Below, piece after piece: positions 47,857 through 56,083 of a stretch of 64,000 bases of DNA. This DNA is from Blautia argi (lineage in GTDB: Bacteria; Bacillota; Clostridia; Lachnospirales; Lachnospiraceae), in contig NZ_CP030280.1 in the NCBI RefSeq assembly GCF_003287895.1, forward strand, positions 1,433,501-1,497,500, given 5' to 3'. Made by a program: the position numbers and the translations under genes. The notes beneath the pieces were generated by a model. It searched no databases and was not told the origin of the DNA. It saw only the letters and a list, made by a program, of their open reading frames with translations. The first letter of the stretch is position 1. Each line of letters opens with the position of its first letter.

Positions 47857-48993
47857 GTGAAAATATATCAGCAGATACAAAATTCAAAAAATGCAGAATT
47901 TAACTTGGTAGTTTTTTGTGGCAGTAAAGACGAAAAGAGTGGTCAGATTGGAATATCACATTTATTAGAACACATGAATTTAGCTTTCGCAAAGCAGACA
48001 AGTCATTGGATAAATGTATCGGGCTATACAACATATGAGTATACACAATATTGCATTAAATGCAAAAACTCTTTGAGTGATGTAAAAAAAGTGATTGAGA
48101 AGCTGAAAAATATTATAGAAGGAAAGGAACTTTTGGAAAGCAATCTTAGCGGAGCCCAAAATGATGTAATAGAAGAGATATTGGAGCAAAGAGAAAATTC
48201 CTTTTTTTCCATGAGAAATCTTTTGCTTCCCAAAATACTGCCAGATAGTCTGAGAGAAAAAATGCCAGTAGGAAATATTTTTGATATAAAAAAAATCTCA
48301 TACACAGATATAGTGAAATATCAAGAAGATAATTATTCTTTCGAGAATATAGCTGTTTTTTCTAAGTGTAAATATGACGTAGAGGAATTGTTTTTTGAAA
48401 ATGATAAGATTAATTATAAAAATCAGTTAGAAAGTACATGCATCTTAATTCCTGATGTAAAGTTAAGTATTTGGTGGGATGTTGCACAATTGTATTATGA
48501 AGAGAATTTAAAAAAGAATATCATATATTTTTCTTTTAAAAATTCATTTGCGGATTTGCGTGAATTTATTTCACAAGAAGTGCAAAAAAACTATTTCTTT
48601 CTAAAGTTTGATTCCTATTTAACCAAATTAGTTGGAAATAATGTGGGTGCTACACTTTATGAAAACCAAATCGTAAAAGGAGTGTCAATTTATTCATATG
48701 AATTTGTGTGTGTCAATAAAGAATTTGATATTGATGAGATTACATTACTTGTGGAAACAGCATTAGAAGAAATATATAGTTTGGAATGTGACTTGGATAT
48801 GCTAACATTGGAAAAATCGAAAGAAATAGTTTTTGAAAAATATCAGAATATGAATTTTGAAGATAAGGGAAAAATGGATTTCTTATATGGAATAAATACA
48901 GGACTTATCACAAGGAAATTTCTGAGTCAAATACCATTTAGTTTTTCTATTAAAAGTATTGTAGAAATGATTATGAAAAATGAAGGTATGTAA
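47857..48993 (+). CDS. M16-family (insulinase-like) metallopeptidase
   Basis: A GTG start at 47857 follows TTCAGGTG with a weak ribosome site. The 378-aa protein carries the inverted zinc motif HLLEH (H35, E38, H39) and a downstream acidic NDVIEEI (E106 or E107) as third ligand candidate, then a degenerate C-terminal half. That is one M16 unit of a two-domain peptidase. In RiPP clusters without a C39 exporter such enzymes cleave the leader. It lies between maturase and precursors, supporting that role. Substrate specificity is inferred only. Confidence 0.75.
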   Translation: MKIYQQIQNSKNAEFNLVVFCGSKDEKSGQIGISHLLEHMNLAFAKQTSHWINVSGYTTYEYTQYCIKCKNSLSDVKKVIEKLKNIIEGKELLESNLSGAQNDVIEEILEQRENSFFSMRNLLLPKILPDSLREKMPVGNIFDIKKISYTDIVKYQEDNYSFENIAVFSKCKYDVEELFFENDKINYKNQLESTCILIPDVKLSIWWDVAQLYYEENLKKNIIYFSFKNSFADLREFISQEVQKNYFFLKFDSYLTKLVGNNVGATLYENQIVKGVSIYSYEFVCVNKEFDIDEITLLVETALEEIYSLECDLDMLTLEKSKEIVFEKYQNMNFEDKGKMDFLYGINTGLITRKFLSQIPFSFSIKSIVEMIMKNEGM

Positions 48994-49048
48994 TCTTGGA
49001 TATTAACCAAGTTTTACATAAAAAACAAAATGAAAGGAGGACATTCAT

Positions 49049-49231
49049 ATGTTCATCGCAAATGAAGGTAAAAAGAATTTAGAGGCAAAGGCAAACTTTA
49101 TTGATCCGCGCGGAGGATGTGGCTGTGCAACTTCATCTGTTAGATCAATGACAAGAGATTCTGTATGTACATGTGCATGTGGAAGTTCAGGGGTTCTGAA
49201 CTCTGCAAAAACTGCTGGAAAAAATGTATAA
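49049..49231 (+). CDS. RiPP precursor A1
   Basis: The 60-aa peptide follows AAAGGAGGACATTCAT. The leader is IANEGKKNLEAKANFIDPRG, almost identical to the second precursor. The core contains CGC, 13 residues, then CTCAC: five cysteines in the pattern CxC-x13-CxCxC, followed by a Ser/Gly/Ala tail. There is no signal peptide. With an adjacent radical SAM-SPASM enzyme, M16 protease and exporter it is very likely ribosomally made and thioether-crosslinked. The PRG just before the first Cys is a plausible processing region. I do not recognise a named family. Confidence 0.75.
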   Translation: MFIANEGKKNLEAKANFIDPRGGCGCATSSVRSMTRDSVCTCACGSSGVLNSAKTAGKNV

Positions 49232-49247
49232 GAAAGGAGAATGAAGT

Positions 49248-49427
49248 ATGAAGATTGCAAATGAAGGTAAAAAAAATTTAGAGCCAAAAGCAAACTACAT
49301 TGAACCAAGAGGATGTGGATGTAATCCAGGAAGCTTGCTTTCCAGTGCAAGGGACTATGGTTGTGCATGCGGTTGCACAACAAGTAGCAATTCATCATCT
49401 GCAAAAAATGTAGGTGTAAATCTGTAA
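49248..49427 (+). CDS. RiPP precursor A2
   Basis: ATG 49248 follows AAAGGAGA, 17 nt after the A1 stop. The 59-aa peptide has leader IANEGKKNLEPKANYIEPRG and core CGC, 13 residues, then CACGC, the same CxC-x13-CxCxC spacing as A1 although the residues between differ strongly. The conserved leader with a variable core shows tandem duplication and diversification, and may give a two-peptide product. It is followed by a hairpin terminator 26 nt after the stop. Confidence 0.75.
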   Translation: MKIANEGKKNLEPKANYIEPRGCGCNPGSLLSSARDYGCACGCTTSSNSSSAKNVGVNL

Positions 49428-49452
49428 ACAGATAATAAACACGAAAATCCAG

Positions 49453-49485
49453 ATGTGGGGTATGTGATATATACCCCACATTTTG
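49453..49485 (+). terminator. Hairpin after the precursor pair
   Basis: Perfect 11-bp stem ATGTGGGGTAT (49453-49463)/ATACCCCACAT (49471-49481), then TTTTGG. Partial termination would keep exporter and immunity genes below precursor level, as with the hairpin at 31332. Confidence 0.75.
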
Positions 49486-49495
49486 GCATATAAGG

Positions 49496-51295
49496 ATGTG
49501 TAAAATGAAAAACATAAGACAGATAGGAAAGTTTTTAAAAAATATATGTTATATAATAAAAATTGTGTTTCAGGCAGCACCAGGGATTACAACAAAAATG
49601 ATTATATGCAATATTTTTTTGGGAATACTTGTTTCTTTTAATGTGTATATATGGAAATATTTTGTAGACACTGCTGTAATTTCATTGGAAAGTGGTAAAA
49701 TAGGAGCACCGGCATTCTGGTTAATTTCTTTGGCTGTTTGTACGGGGGTTGTTAATTTGTTAACCAAACTTAGTACTTATTACAGAGAAATAGGGCAGGA
49801 ATATATGAACTGCAAAGTGGCTAATATTATTATGGGAAAAATAGATGAACTGAATATGGAACATTTTGATAATCCTAAAGTTTATGATGCAGTTGAAAAA
49901 GTTAGTAATGAGTCTGTTGCTCGCTGTATTAGTATTATTGTGATGTTAGTTACATTGCTTAGATATTTGACTACTTTTATAGGAATTATAATTGTGATTA
50001 TTTCTCTAAGTAATACTATTGCAGCATTAATGTGCATTACGATGATTCCTATTTTTTATGTGAGTATTAGTATTGCGCTGCGCCAATATAATATATACTC
50101 TGAAAGAGTTCAGAATGTAAGATTAGCAGATTATCTTAAAGAGATTAGTTTAAAATATGAAAATATCAAAGAATTAAAAATTTATAATGCAATTATTTTT
50201 TTAAAAAATAAAATAGTTTGCATTTATGAAAAATATATTGCTGAAGATAAAAAGTATAAGAAAAGATTTTTATATGAATTAACTGGAACAGATATATTGC
50301 AATACATTTTTTCAACAATTATCAAAATCTATACAGTTTTTAAAGTCATAACAGAAAAAGGCACTATAGGGGATTTGACAATGTATATCTCAGCATTAGA
50401 TAGTCTTGAAAATTCAATAAGAACTATATTAGACTCAGTAGCTTCTTTGTATAGTGATAATCTTTACATAGATAATTTAGTAGAATTGGACAATATGAGA
50501 AGTGGAATGGAAGATACGGGAAAGAGAGAACTCAGCTCTGATTTTAAAACAATAGAATTTCAGAATGTATCATTTAAATATCCATACACTGATACTTATG
50601 TATTAAAAGATTTATCCATCAAGTTTGAAAATGGAAAAACATATGCATTGGTAGGTAGTAACGGTTCTGGAAAAACAACATTTATAAAATTACTCATGAG
50701 ATTATATGATCCGCAAAAGGGAGAGATACTTATTGATGGTGTTAGCATAAAAGAATACTCACTTAAAAGTATATATAAAAATATTGGTGTGATATTCCAA
50801 GATTTTATTAAATATCCTTTAACCGCAAGAGAAAATATAGGTATAGGTAATGTGGAGGAAATGAATAAATTAAAAAATATAGAAAAAGCAGCAAAAGTAT
50901 CCGGAGCTGATGATTTTATAGAAAAATTGAAAAACGGTTATGACACATTGCTTCAAAAGGAATGGGATAATGGAAGTGAATTATCGATTGGTCAATGGCA
51001 AAAAATAGCAATATCTCGGTCGGTTCTTAGAAACTCAGGAATATTAATTTTAGATGAACCCTCTTCAGCTCTTGATCCCAAATCAGAATATGAAATGTTT
51101 GAAAAAATGAAAATGTTAATGAGAGACAAAATGAGTATCATGATTACTCACAGATTTTCTAATGTAAGGATAGTCGATCAAATATTTGTTATGCAGGAGG
51201 GAAAAGTTGTTGAATTTGGTTCTCATGAAGATTTGATGTTAAAGAAAGGAATATATTATAATTTGTATAGTTTACAGGCGGATTATTATAAATAA
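49496..51295 (+). CDS. ABC exporter of the second RiPP cluster
   Basis: The 599-aa protein has a membrane domain with about six spans (near 25-60, 65-90, 145-200 and 260-310) and a C-terminal ATPase with Walker A GSNGSGKTT, signature LSIGQWQK (degenerate form of LSGGQ) and Walker B ILILDEPSSALDP. There is no peptidase domain, so the M16 enzyme is the likely leader protease. Function: export of the mature peptides. Start ATG 49496 or the next Met 9 nt later. Confidence 0.85.
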   Translation: MCKMKNIRQIGKFLKNICYIIKIVFQAAPGITTKMIICNIFLGILVSFNVYIWKYFVDTAVISLESGKIGAPAFWLISLAVCTGVVNLLTKLSTYYREIGQEYMNCKVANIIMGKIDELNMEHFDNPKVYDAVEKVSNESVARCISIIVMLVTLLRYLTTFIGIIIVIISLSNTIAALMCITMIPIFYVSISIALRQYNIYSERVQNVRLADYLKEISLKYENIKELKIYNAIIFLKNKIVCIYEKYIAEDKKYKKRFLYELTGTDILQYIFSTIIKIYTVFKVITEKGTIGDLTMYISALDSLENSIRTILDSVASLYSDNLYIDNLVELDNMRSGMEDTGKRELSSDFKTIEFQNVSFKYPYTDTYVLKDLSIKFENGKTYALVGSNGSGKTTFIKLLMRLYDPQKGEILIDGVSIKEYSLKSIYKNIGVIFQDFIKYPLTARENIGIGNVEEMNKLKNIEKAAKVSGADDFIEKLKNGYDTLLQKEWDNGSELSIGQWQKIAISRSVLRNSGILILDEPSSALDPKSEYEMFEKMKMLMRDKMSIMITHRFSNVRIVDQIFVMQEGKVVEFGSHEDLMLKKGIYYNLYSLQADYYK

Positions 51296-51304
51296 TTTTC
51301 AGAG

Positions 51305-51325
51305 ATTTCATATACATTCCATATT
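51305..51325 (+). promoter_or_regulatory. Response-regulator box ahead of the two-component genes
   Basis: A 21-bp element with halves TTTCATAT and TTCCATAT, repeated 10-11 bp apart, lies about 35 nt before the regulator gene. It occurs again at 53151-53171 before the immunity transporter with only two differences. This is the arrangement expected for an OmpR-type regulator that controls itself and the transporter. Confidence 0.65.
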
Positions 51326-51359
51326 TATATGATATGATAACACAAAAGGAGGAAAAAAT

Positions 51360-52025
51360 ATGGCAGAAATTTTAGTAGTAGAGGATGATAGAGATACAAA
51401 TGAAGCCATATCTGAATATTTGTGTTCATTGGGCTATAATGTACGGAGTGCCTATGATGGTAAAGAGGCACTTCAAATTTTTTTCAATGTTGCAGTCGAT
51501 TTAGTTGTACTAGATATTATGCTACCTGAGATAAATGGAATTTCTGTTTTGGCAAAAATAAGAGAGAAGAGTGATATTCCTATATTGATGTTGACAGCAG
51601 TTTGTGATGAGTATATGCAGATTATGAGCTTTGACGGTGACGCAGATGATTATATGACAAAACCGTTTTCTATGATTATTTTGGGGAAACGAGTTGCTGC
51701 ACTTTTAAAAAGAAGGGTCAAACAAGAAGAAAGCAGCATTGTTTCTTTTGGGGAAACTACAATTGATTTTGATGCGTATACTGCATTTATTCATGGTCAA
51801 AAAATAGACATCACAGCAAAAGAATTAGAATTAGTGAAAATGCTGTTTGAATATCAAGGAAGAGTTTTGACACGGAAACAAATGGTGGATTGCTTATGGG
51901 GAATTGATGCACCGATTTTAGATCGGACAATAGATACTTATATTAAGAATATAAGAAAAAAATTGGGAATTCATACGATTACAACAGTAAAAGGTGTAGG
52001 ATATCGTTTGGAAAGGAATATGTAG
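51360..52025 (+). CDS. OmpR-family response regulator
   Basis: The 221-aa regulator follows AAAGGAGG. The receiver domain has D9/D10 (VVEDD), phosphoacceptor D52 (VVLDIMLPE), and MTKPF Lys near 101. The winged-helix output domain ends TTVKGVGYRLERNM. It is paired with the kinase gene 2 nt downstream. Likely targets are its own promoter and the downstream ABC permease promoter, which share a 21-bp element. Confidence 0.9.
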   Translation: MAEILVVEDDRDTNEAISEYLCSLGYNVRSAYDGKEALQIFFNVAVDLVVLDIMLPEINGISVLAKIREKSDIPILMLTAVCDEYMQIMSFDGDADDYMTKPFSMIILGKRVAALLKRRVKQEESSIVSFGETTIDFDAYTAFIHGQKIDITAKELELVKMLFEYQGRVLTRKQMVDCLWGIDAPILDRTIDTYIKNIRKKLGIHTITTVKGVGYRLERNM

Positions 52026-52027
52026 AT

Positions 52028-53149
52028 ATGAAGCGAATGGGTGTATTTCGAAAAACTTTTTTGTATTCATTTATTATGTTATGCTTTATGATTTTTATTG
52101 CACACGGAATTATGTGGTTTGTTTTGCCAATGGTATCTGTTCAACCAGGGGGAAATATGGAAGAAAGCAGTTTAATTGTGAGTGAATTGAACAATAATGT
52201 TGTAATGGAAGACATTGCTATGAAAGCACTACCCATTTCTATTTTGTTGTGTATTATAATTGCATCTGCATTTTCTTATATATGGGCGAAAGTTACTGTA
52301 AAACCAATAAAATATATTGTTGAAACAACAAAAAGAATGTCAGAATTAGAGCCTAATGTGAAGTGTGTGCTGCATACTGGTGATGAGTTCCAAGAGTTGT
52401 CGAGTAATATAAATAGTCTTTACACAGATTTGTTTATTACAATAAAAGAATTAAAAGAACAAATTCAGGAAGTAAAAAAAACAGAGCAATCGAAAACAGA
52501 TTTTCTTTATGCGGCATCTCATGAATTAAAGACACCAATCTCTGCTTGCAACGCTATTATAGAAAATATGATTTTAAAAATTGGAAAATATCAGAATTAT
52601 GAAAAATATCTTCCGACTTGTAAAAGTATGTTGGATGAAATGGCTACGATGATACGGGATATTTTAGATATGTCAAAACTTCAAAATACATCTGCTCAAA
52701 TAGTGAAAAATAGAGTCAATATAAATCAACTTTTGGATGAAATCATAGTACCGTATAAAATTATAGCAAAAACGAAAGAGATAGATTTTATTGTTGATTT
52801 AGATGAAGAGATAGTTTCATTTACAAATGAATTATTATTAAAAAAAGCTATATCAAACATCTTGTCTAATGCAATCCTTTATACAGAGCAGCAGAAGAAG
52901 GTTGAGTTATCGCTGAAGAAAAACTGTATTATTGTTAGTAATGAGTGTGATGTATTAGATGAAAAAACATTACAACAAATATTTAGACCTTTTTTTAGAG
53001 TAGATACTAGTCGTTCTAGAGAATATGGTGGTAATGGACTGGGACTCTATATTGTAGATACGATACTATCTGCGTTGAATATTTCATATACGTTTTTACC
53101 GAACCCACAGAATACCTGCATGGAATTTAAAATCCATTTACCGATTTAA
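52028..53149 (+). CDS. Sensor histidine kinase
   Basis: This 373-aa membrane kinase has two transmembrane spans (about 10-35 and 71-90) with a short ~35-residue external loop, a HAMP-like linker, H-box AASHELKTPISA (about 165), N-box ILSNAILYTEQ, and a C-terminal GGNGLGLYIVD (G2). A short external loop is usual for kinases that sense peptides through an associated ABC transporter. It pairs with the regulator just upstream. Confidence 0.9.
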   Translation: MKRMGVFRKTFLYSFIMLCFMIFIAHGIMWFVLPMVSVQPGGNMEESSLIVSELNNNVVMEDIAMKALPISILLCIIIASAFSYIWAKVTVKPIKYIVETTKRMSELEPNVKCVLHTGDEFQELSSNINSLYTDLFITIKELKEQIQEVKKTEQSKTDFLYAASHELKTPISACNAIIENMILKIGKYQNYEKYLPTCKSMLDEMATMIRDILDMSKLQNTSAQIVKNRVNINQLLDEIIVPYKIIAKTKEIDFIVDLDEEIVSFTNELLLKKAISNILSNAILYTEQQKKVELSLKKNCIIVSNECDVLDEKTLQQIFRPFFRVDTSRSREYGGNGLGLYIVDTILSALNISYTFLPNPQNTCMEFKIHLPI

Positions 53150-53150
53150 A

Positions 53151-53171
53151 ATTTCATATTAATTCCATATT
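53151..53171 (+). promoter_or_regulatory. Response-regulator box ahead of the immunity transporter
   Basis: Second copy of the 21-bp TTTCATAT/TTCCATAT element (first copy 51305-51325), 70 nt before the permease start and just after the kinase stop. It links the two-component system to the transporter. Confidence 0.65.
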
Positions 53172-53182
53172 GGTTTTATATG

Positions 53183-53234
53183 ACCTCCATATAGAATTGG
53201 TATATTAAATATATACTAAATTCTATATGGAGGT
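53183..53234 (+). promoter_or_regulatory. Perfect 16-bp hairpin covering the permease ribosome site
   Basis: ACCTCCATATAGAATT (53183-53198) pairs perfectly with AATTCTATATGGAGGT (53219-53234), and inner bases can extend it. The right arm contains the GGAGG ribosome site of the permease gene (ATG 53241). When formed, the hairpin would block translation. It could also be a protein-binding palindrome. Confidence 0.75.
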
Positions 53235-53240
53235 ATTTTT

Positions 53241-54593
53241 ATGGACACATTAAAAAGGGCGTTTAAATATGTGATAAGAAAAAGAGGAAAAACGCTAATA
53301 CTATTTATGCTTTTTCTAACAATAGGAATTTTGGTGTTATCCGGAATTTCAATAAAGAGGGCAGGAGATATATCACAAGATTCTCTGAGAAAGACAATGG
53401 GGGGAGAACTTACTATTGATGTAAATTATTCAGATGAAAATCCTTATTACAAAGAAGAAAAATTTGAAGATGGTAGAATTATATATTCTTCTAAGCAAAT
53501 GACGGTCGATATGGTAGAAAAGGTAATGAAAATTTCAGGAATGCGTTCTTGTGAGGCATCAGTTGACACACTTTGTCAAATTGATGATATAGACTTTTTT
53601 TCAGGAAATATTCCTATAGAGGAAGAATTTAAAAATATGACAACAGTAGTTGGAACGTATTCTACAGAAACTAATGATTATTTTCAATCAGGAAAAGTTA
53701 AATTGATAGAAGGAAAAAATATAAATTCAGATAATGGAAATCCGGAGATTATTATATCGAAAGATTTGGCAGAATTGAACCATTTAAAGGTTGGAGATCA
53801 ACTTGCAGTTACTAATACAAAAGGGAACAAAATTGAAATTACTATTGTAGGTATATTTCAGCAAAAAGAAGTGGAAAGTATTGAAGAAAAAGTAACTTCA
53901 TATGAAAAGATACAGAATAAGATTTTTACCAATATTCAAACAATTATGGCAATTGAGGAATCTCCTTATATTACTGGCTTTACGACAATCCATGCACAAA
54001 TAGAAGATCCTGCAAAGATGAATCAGATTGTGGAAGAGATAAAAAAAATAGATGAATTTGAATGGGATAAAAAGGCATTTTCCATAAATATAAATAATGA
54101 AACTTTTGAAAGAGCAGAGATGTCTTTAAAAAAAGTGGAAAATTTTATTAATATTTTTTTACTGGTAGTAGTTATCGTAAGTATTATCATTTTATCATTG
54201 ATTTTGAATATGTGGGGTAGGAGTAGAATTCATGAAACCGGAGTATATTTAGCTTTAGGATTAGAAAAGGTTCAAATTATAGGACAGTATATTCTAGAAG
54301 TACTCATTGTGGCAATGTTTGCATTTATTGTTGCATATTTCCCTGGCAGGGTAGTATCAGATCAATTAAGTGATTATTTAATGAAACATCCAGAAACAGA
54401 ACAGGGAGTTGCTATGCGTGAAACCTCTACAGAAATAGGTATAGAGGAAGGGGAAATAGATGTGGAAATTAGTATTGAGGAGATTGTTATGGTGTATATA
54501 ATTGGTGTTGCTATTATTATCATTGCTACGACTATATCAACTTTTTCTATAATGCATCTAAAACCGCGAGAACTATTAACAAAAATGAGTTAG
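53241..54593 (+). CDS. MacB-like ABC permease (immunity)
   Basis: The 450-aa protein has one N-terminal span (about 18-40), an extracytoplasmic MacB-core-like domain (about 45-290: GGELTIDVNYSDEN, IISKDLAELNHLKVGDQLAV), and three C-terminal spans (about 300-325, 345-370 and 415-440) with ETGVYLALGLEKVQIIGQYI. This four-span FtsX/MacB plan, encoded next to its ATPase, is common in bacteriocin self-immunity. Its translation may be controlled by the hairpin over its ribosome site. Confidence 0.8.
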   Translation: MDTLKRAFKYVIRKRGKTLILFMLFLTIGILVLSGISIKRAGDISQDSLRKTMGGELTIDVNYSDENPYYKEEKFEDGRIIYSSKQMTVDMVEKVMKISGMRSCEASVDTLCQIDDIDFFSGNIPIEEEFKNMTTVVGTYSTETNDYFQSGKVKLIEGKNINSDNGNPEIIISKDLAELNHLKVGDQLAVTNTKGNKIEITIVGIFQQKEVESIEEKVTSYEKIQNKIFTNIQTIMAIEESPYITGFTTIHAQIEDPAKMNQIVEEIKKIDEFEWDKKAFSININNETFERAEMSLKKVENFINIFLLVVVIVSIIILSLILNMWGRSRIHETGVYLALGLEKVQIIGQYILEVLIVAMFAFIVAYFPGRVVSDQLSDYLMKHPETEQGVAMRETSTEIGIEEGEIDVEISIEEIVMVYIIGVAIIIIATTISTFSIMHLKPRELLTKMS

Positions 54594-54605
54594 GGGGAAA
54601 ACATA

Positions 54606-55241
54606 ATGAATTTTTTAAAATTAGAAAATATTACATATTCTTATGACGGAAAAGAAAACATATTTGAAGATGTGAATATGGACTTTGAACAGGGGAAAAT
54701 ATATTGTATTTTAGGCGAATCAGGATGTGGGAAAACTACTTTGCTTTCTTTATTGGCAGGTTTAGATTTTCCTACTCAGGGAAGGCTTTATTTTAAAAAT
54801 AAAGTAATAGATAGAAAGGAGTTGACAAATTATCGTAAACATAATGTATCAATCATTTTTCAGAATTATAATTTAATAGATTTTTTAAATGCAAAAGAAA
54901 ATGTAGAAATTGTTTCTAAGGAATCAGCTTATAATATATTAGAAAAATTAGGATTTGACAAAAATGAGATGAATAGAAATATTTTAAAACTTTCAGGGGG
55001 ACAGCAGCAACGCGTTGCAGTTGCAAGAGCATTACTTTCACATAGTTCATTGCTATTGGCAGATGAACCAACAGGGAATTTGGATAAAAGAAATGCAATA
55101 GCAATAGCAGAACTTCTCGGAGAAGCAGCTCATAAATATGAAAAATGTGTTATTGTTGTCACCCATTCTGAAGAAATTGCAAAATATGGTGATGTTATTT
55201 TAGAAATGACAGATGGTAAGTTAGAAATAAGGAGGGATTGA
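54606..55241 (+). CDS. ABC transporter ATPase partner of the permease
   Basis: The 211-aa ATPase has Walker A GESGCGKTT (about 38), Q-loop IIFQNYNLIDFL, signature LSGGQQQR and Walker B LLLADEPTGNLD. It is the LolD/MacB-type partner of the permease 12 nt upstream. Together with the small lipoprotein that follows 4 nt later it forms a probable immunity complex. Confidence 0.9.
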   Translation: MNFLKLENITYSYDGKENIFEDVNMDFEQGKIYCILGESGCGKTTLLSLLAGLDFPTQGRLYFKNKVIDRKELTNYRKHNVSIIFQNYNLIDFLNAKENVEIVSKESAYNILEKLGFDKNEMNRNILKLSGGQQQRVAVARALLSHSSLLLADEPTGNLDKRNAIAIAELLGEAAHKYEKCVIVVTHSEEIAKYGDVILEMTDGKLEIRRD

Positions 55242-55245
55242 ATAT

Positions 55246-55455
55246 ATGAAAAGGAAACTGTGCATTTTATGTTGCATAGCCATTATTATATCGATGGTAG
55301 GCTGTACTTCTGAAAAAAAAGAAACAAATGAAGAACGGAGCGATACAAAAATAGAAACAAATGAAGAAAATGAAGAGTCGAAAGATGATGTTATTTTCGA
55401 TCACGAAATGAAAGAAAATATAGGAGAGGGTATATTTGAATTTGTACCTGAATAA
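55246..55455 (+). CDS. Small acidic lipoprotein
   Basis: The 69-aa protein has a short lipoprotein signal (MKRKLCILCCIAIIISMVGC; Cys 20) followed by a very acidic, low-complexity mature part rich in Glu, Asn and Asp (KKETNEERSDTKIETNEENE). It sits at the end of the immunity operon. Small lipoproteins in bacteriocin clusters often bind the cognate peptide outside the cell; that role is inferred from position. A hairpin follows. Confidence 0.65.
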   Translation: MKRKLCILCCIAIIISMVGCTSEKKETNEERSDTKIETNEENEESKDDVIFDHEMKENIGEGIFEFVPE

Positions 55456-55494
55456 AGCAAAAGGCCAACTACATGATGTAGCTTGGCTTTTGCT
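55456..55494 (+). terminator. Hairpin ending the immunity operon
   Basis: AGCAAAAGGCCAACTACAT pairs with ATGTAGCTTGGCTTTTGCT (one mismatch or bulge) around a short loop. It has no long T tract in this direction but likely works as a terminator. Confidence 0.6.
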
Positions 55495-55496
55495 AT

Positions 55497-55516
55497 GTTA
55501 CAAAAATGGTTATACT
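55497..55516 (+). promoter_or_regulatory. LytTR-type box ahead of the LytTR regulator
   Basis: GTTACAAAAATGGTTATACT at 55497-55516, followed by TTTTGTAACC that makes a 9-bp inverted repeat. Almost the same 20-bp sequence occurs at 59058-59077 before the ribbon-helix-helix gene. It is probably the autoregulatory binding site. Confidence 0.6.
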
Positions 55517-56083
55517 TTTGTAACCACTTAATATAGATGCAAGGAAAAGGAAAGTGAAATACATGAAGATAGCAATATGTGATTTTGAATTGAGGACATT
55601 GGAACTAATTAAGAACTTTGTAGCAGATACAGATACTTTAGGAGATCAACCATTTAAAATTTTGTCATATGAAAATCCATTCGATATGTTGGCTTATTAC
55701 AGCAGGTATAGAGACATAGATATTATTCTTTTAAATGTAGAGATGAAGAGTGGATATGATGTTGCAAAAGAACTGAGAAAATTGGATAAGAAAGTAGAAA
55801 TTATTTTCTTAGGAAAGACAACAAAAATGGCTGTTAAAGGATACTCGGTAAATGCATCGTATTATTTGCTCAAACCAATACAAAATCAAGTATTACAATA
55901 TATACTCAATAAATCTATAAACAATGTTTTATCAATGCATACAAAATTTTTTTGGAATAAAAGTGGTGAAAGAGTAGATAAAATTTATTATTTTGAAATG
56001 TAAGCGCTTAAATTTCAGCCGTTGATAGAAAAATATCCGGCTACTTTTCGGTAACCGGAATACCTTGACAATTCACATATGAT

